Source: a virus
DNA length: 32,631 nucleotides
Strand: one strand, 5' to 3'
Virus record (IMG/VR): IMGVR_UViG_3300049255_000556
Span: 1-32,631 of that record
Positions within the stretch are counted from its first letter, which is position 1; each line of letters begins with the position of its first letter. Position numbers and translations under genes: made by a program. The notes beneath the pieces were generated by a model. That model was not told the DNA's origin. It did not search any database and saw nothing but the letters and a program-made list of their open reading frames with translations. This document shows, in pieces, positions 29,665 through 32,631 of this stretch.

Positions 29665-31548
29665 TTAAACGGTGACCGTTCCTATAATCTCAACCGCTTG
29701 AATCGCTCCTGATAAAGTTGCTTGAAATCTGACATTTTTCAAAATTCTCTGAGCCTTATCATTTGGAGGAACATTTGCAGCTTTAGGAACTGTTATTATT
29801 GGCTCTGGATCTTCTGCAATAAAGTTATTGCTGATGCCGAGTTGCAATGCTCGCCTCACTTCAGATTCTATGGCTGTGATGCCCGCGTCAGTATAGGGGA
29901 CTTTATTGCTATTGACTAAGACCGAGTAGACAAATTCTTGAATTCTTGAAGTTAGCCAGTCTACGCCCCGCACAATATCAATGAACTCACCCTGAGCAAC
30001 AGTGCCTTCACGAGTGATCCCAACTCCACCGATGAACTCATAAGTGTTGGCTTTCTTATTTCTTGCATTTTGGGATTGAGTGATTGTTAAATTAGAATAA
30101 GAAATTGAATTGAGTCTTTTAAATTTCCACGTTTCAGAGCCTGGATCTAATGGGAGCACTCCTCCAAACCAAGCACATTCAGGAAAATCATTTTCAGCAT
30201 CCTGATGATAAAGAACGAAAGTGCGTATATATCCTGCTTGGTTACACTTCGCTGCTATTGAGGATAAGTCTACCCCTGCCGCAAGATTGATAATGTTTGG
30301 ATCAGAAGAGGCTGTTCCAAAAAGTTTGACTTGTCCCTCTGTCCATCCTGCGGCTGAAAAAACTGTCGCCAATGTCCGGTCAGTCATGGCTAGGGCATAC
30401 CAAGTGTCGTCCACTTGCTGAATTGTGTTTAAATCATCAATCACAGGGTCTGAAGGAATGAAAGGTGCGATGATGAGTCCAAACTGTTTGCTGAGGATTC
30501 CATCAGACACACTCAATACGAACCCCGTTCCCGCAACATTTGCTTCTAACTCAAAACTGCCATCTAAATTATCTGTTGCGCTAACAGGGACTGCCGTTTG
30601 ATTTTGAATGAGAAGGACAAGGGCAGCAGCGATGTCCTCATTTGTCTGGACCTCATTCAATGTCGTATAGGTAAAGTCTACCCCATTGATTGTCACCGTG
30701 TAGTCCGTATTGGGTTCCACTTGGGTGACTGTGATTCGAGCTGCATCAGGATTTACAATGGTTGTGCTAACATCCAATGTGTACGGCACTCCTGGGACAT
30801 CTGCCACTAATCCAAATGTCGCATCCAAATTATTTGTTGCAGTTATTCCTAAAGCAGCAGCATTGATAGCAGATACTAAGGCGCTTGCAATTGTTTCTGG
30901 GGAAACGGGTTGTGTGGGAGTAGTGATCGTGGCTGTTGGTTGACTTGCTCCACCTGTGACCACAAAACTGTTTATGATGGCTGAAATATTAGGATTTCCA
31001 TAAACAGTTAATGTTCTATTATTTGGATCTGAAATTAATACGGTATCCACTGCTGGATTGGCTTCTAATGCTGTGGCAATATCATTCATTGTGGTGATTT
31101 GGTCCGTATTGAATGGAATGGGGGAAAGGGGAGTGCCATTCAAAGTGATCGCGATGGAGTTGCCCGTCACAAAGTCTCCACTCATCACTACAACAGAGTT
31201 TTGAGCGGTTGGAGTTGAGGGGACAGTAATGGGCGTAGAATTAAGTGTGACCGTATAATTGAAAGGGGACATTGCTGTTTCAACGAGGATCGAAGCACTA
31301 TTGACAGTCCTGCGTCCAATAGCAATGCGTTGGGGACTTAATGCCTGGCTGAATGTTTCTTGAGCTGCAATATATTCTAAATCAGTAGCTTCAAAATCAT
31401 TAGCCACACTTTGAATATTGCTATAAAACCTGATACGGTCATTAAACCGTTTATGTGTCCCTAGAATCATGAGCGTGCCAAAGCCAGCTTCAGAGACTGT
31501 CTGCGTATCTCTCGTGATTTGGACATTTACAATATCGCTTAATGGCAT
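29665..31548 (-). CDS. Contractile tail sheath protein (DUF3383-type) with large domain insertion
   Basis: A 627-residue sheath protein resembling DUF3383. The core is split: residues 1-95 ([47 protein letters not shown]) and about 355-627 ([24 protein letters not shown] to a C-terminal strand [23 protein letters not shown]). Between them about 260 residues form beta-rich modules: one ending [10 protein letters not shown] (122-207) and two related units ([40 protein letters not shown]). The first is shared with baseplate J. Insertions in sheath proteins project outward and do not block contraction. The sheath marks this as a contractile-tailed phage. Confidence 0.88.
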   Translation of the reverse strand: MPLSDIVNVQITRDTQTVSEAGFGTLMILGTHKRFNDRIRFYSNIQSVANDFEATDLEYIAAQETFSQALSPQRIAIGRRTVNSASILVETAMSPFNYTVTLNSTPITVPSTPTAQNSVVVMSGDFVTGNSIAITLNGTPLSPIPFNTDQITTMNDIATALEANPAVDTVLISDPNNRTLTVYGNPNISAIINSFVVTGGASQPTATITTPTQPVSPETIASALVSAINAAALGITATNNLDATFGLVADVPGVPYTLDVSTTIVNPDAARITVTQVEPNTDYTVTINGVDFTYTTLNEVQTNEDIAAALVLLIQNQTAVPVSATDNLDGSFELEANVAGTGFVLSVSDGILSKQFGLIIAPFIPSDPVIDDLNTIQQVDDTWYALAMTDRTLATVFSAAGWTEGQVKLFGTASSDPNIINLAAGVDLSSIAAKCNQAGYIRTFVLYHQDAENDFPECAWFGGVLPLDPGSETWKFKRLNSISYSNLTITQSQNARNKKANTYEFIGGVGITREGTVAQGEFIDIVRGVDWLTSRIQEFVYSVLVNSNKVPYTDAGITAIESEVRRALQLGISNNFIAEDPEPIITVPKAANVPPNDKAQRILKNVRFQATLSGAIQAVEIIGTVTV

Positions 31549-31557
31549 AACATCTCC

Positions 31558-32085
31558 CTAAGGTATTGTGATTGTTTGGTCATAAACCACACTCCCACTT
31601 GCATCTTGATAAATTTCTTCTACCTCGACTGTTTCGATCAAACCTAAGTTGTCTTGGTAGTCTTGTCCTATTCTGAAAAGGACATCCATTGACGCTCTTT
31701 TTTCAAATCGCGAATCCAAAAGTTCTGTGACATCATTGATCTGAAAATGATTCACAAATACAATCCCATTTGCTCGTAATGAGTCCAGCACAGTTTGTAT
31801 TTGCAGGCTGCTTCTTAAATTCTCAAGCCGTGTAATGCAATCGCCGCCATAGGTTTGGATTTGCAGGGTAAATTCTCTATCTCCAACCATGTCCACCAAG
31901 CCGTTCATGTCGGCTTCAGGAGTGTAATCTTCACCTATTTGATTCAGAGTATTGAGAAATAAAGTAACATATGGTTGATCTGGACGAGGGGCATTTTCAT
32001 TCAAAAAAATCACCGAGCATCCAGGACAATTGGCTAAAGCCCAGGCATAGAGGTTAGTCTTTATTGTCTCAAAATTAAGCGGCAT
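31558..32085 (-). CDS. Tail terminator / neck protein (LIC_12616-like)
   Basis: A 175-residue protein resembling phage neck terminator proteins, which cap the tail and bind the head connector. It shows an N-terminal helix (NFETIKTNLYAWALANCPG), FLNENAPRPDQPYVTLFLNTLNQIG and a C-terminal half with NDVTELLDSRFEKRASMDVLFRIGQDY, a typical pattern. It lies directly upstream of the sheath gene on the same strand. The start overlaps the preceding small gene's end by 11 bp. Confidence 0.78.
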   Translation of the reverse strand: MPLNFETIKTNLYAWALANCPGCSVIFLNENAPRPDQPYVTLFLNTLNQIGEDYTPEADMNGLVDMVGDREFTLQIQTYGGDCITRLENLRSSLQIQTVLDSLRANGIVFVNHFQINDVTELLDSRFEKRASMDVLFRIGQDYQDNLGLIETVEVEEIYQDASGSVVYDQTITIP

Positions 32086-32275
32086 TTTTTTTCAATCCAT
32101 AGATAACAAGAACAGAGTGCAGTTCATGTCCCTCCATCTCTATTTCGGGCACATAAAAGGTGTCATATTTGATATCAAATAGACGCCATGCGTTCTCTTT
32201 TATTTCTTTTAAAAACTCATTCAATCTTGATTCGAGTATTGAATAATTTGTTTCTGATATAATCTTAGCTTTCAT
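32075..32275 (-). CDS. Small Cse60-like phage protein
   Basis: A 66-residue protein started at ATG 32275 (overlapping the adaptor gene stop, ATGA), preferred over an upstream in-frame start at 32347 that lies entirely within the adaptor gene. Its pattern MKAKIISE, SRLNEFLKEI, FDIKYDTFYV, LVIYGLK resembles the small Cse60-type proteins found in many phages, function unknown. It sits between head-tail adaptor and tail terminator. Confidence 0.55.
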   Translation of the reverse strand: MKAKIISETNYSILESRLNEFLKEIKENAWRLFDIKYDTFYVPEIEMEGHELHSVLVIYGLKKNAA

Positions 32276-32631
32276 GATTGCCCCTCTAATCTTAAAACTA
32301 TGTATTTGTAATGATTTACTAATCCAAAATTCTGGTTGTTTTGCCAAGGGAAGACTTGGACTACTTCAAATATTTTACTAAAAAAGAGAACCAAATCAGG
32401 ATTTAAGCTTGTGATCGTATTGATCTCAGTAGCCGTATAAAGCTTGTATCCTTCAGAATCTCTTCTACCTTCTGGCAATTCCTGCATTTCTTCTCCTTTC
32501 ATAGGCTGAATGCTGGAAGTAATGACGCTGTCGATAAAACTTCCATCAGCCCAGCGCCCATTTGTATAGCCACCACTTTGAAATCTGCGTAATGTCACAG
32601 GTGTTCGAAAGATTTCAAAAGGGCTTGCCAT
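32272..32631 (-). CDS. Head-tail adaptor / head-closure protein
   Basis: A 119-residue complete protein; the ATG is the last codon of the window on this strand. Pattern TPVTLRRFQSGGYTNGRWADGSFIDSVITSSIQPMKGEEMQELPEGRRDSEGYKLYT is typical of SPP1 gp16-like head-closure proteins, which sit between portal and tail terminator. It indicates that a head is encoded nearby, so the operon belongs to a phage and not to a headless tailocin. Coupled to the next gene by ATGA. Head genes should lie just beyond the window. Confidence 0.75.
   Translation of the reverse strand: MASPFEIFRTPVTLRRFQSGGYTNGRWADGSFIDSVITSSIQPMKGEEMQELPEGRRDSEGYKLYTATEINTITSLNPDLVLFFSKIFEVVQVFPWQNNQNFGLVNHYKYIVLRLEGQS

Noticed and set aside
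15283-32631. Tail operon as a tailocin or extracellular contractile injection system
   Set aside because: A head-tail adaptor, tail terminator, frameshifted chaperones and tape measure are present, and no AAA+ ATPase or toxin cargo genes typical of injection systems are visible. A headless form cannot be fully excluded because the head region is outside the window.

Overview
This window reads as part of a phage-plasmid (a temperate tailed phage kept as a plasmid) from an AT-rich Gram-negative bacterium. The minus strand carries an almost unbroken late operon for a contractile (myovirus-type) tail. The plus strand carries plasmid partition and replication genes followed by a large repeat array that looks like an iteron origin. 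A Gram-negative host is indicated by a signal-peptide-bearing outer-membrane beta-barrel protein. An amoeba-associated or obligate intracellular lineage such as Chlamydiota is conceivable (low GC; recombinase, ParA and DnaB-type helicase carried together), but the sequence alone does not prove it. Terminase, portal, capsid and lysis genes are not here; head genes would be expected beyond position 32631.

Layout. 1-2677: tyrosine recombinase (minus) with a near-perfect inverted repeat just upstream, a DUF6602/PD-(D/E)XK-like nuclease gene (plus) and a DUF551-like gene (minus). 2817-5043: three tandem, translationally coupled tail-fibre-like paralogues (minus). 5044-7746: control and cargo on the plus strand, namely an XRE-ImmA/IrrE protein coupled to a PIN-domain protein, then an outer-membrane barrel protein. 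7747-9790: partition region with a TGGATGG-type repeat cluster, a divergent ribbon-helix-helix (RHH) gene, parA, and a second RHH-type gene whose coding DNA carries the complementary repeats. 9842-13860: primase-helicase fusion and a putative initiator with a C-terminal HTH. 13886-15158: two classes of iterons arranged in about four diverged ~243-bp higher-order repeats. 15162-15242: three consecutive hairpins separating the origin from the tail operon.

15283-32631 (minus, read right to left): head-tail adaptor, small protein, tail terminator, sheath (DUF3383), tube (DUF3277), tail chaperones with a clear -1 frameshift signal, short tape measure, Dit-like N-terminal protein, baseplate plug, hub, small coupled protein, Gp138-type spike, gp25-like protein, baseplate J, DUF2612 protein, then a long run of fibre/collar/adhesin genes. 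Most tail genes overlap by ATGA or TAATG, so they are probably translated in a coupled way.

Two further features stand out. Eight fibre-like proteins, in two arrays separated by the plasmid module, start with the same short Asn-rich signature (M-x-x-N-x-x-I/V-N) and then diverge into shuffled domains. The sheath and baseplate J proteins carry copies of the same inserted domain ending in VTGGASQ. Family names are recognised by eye, and no database search was run.
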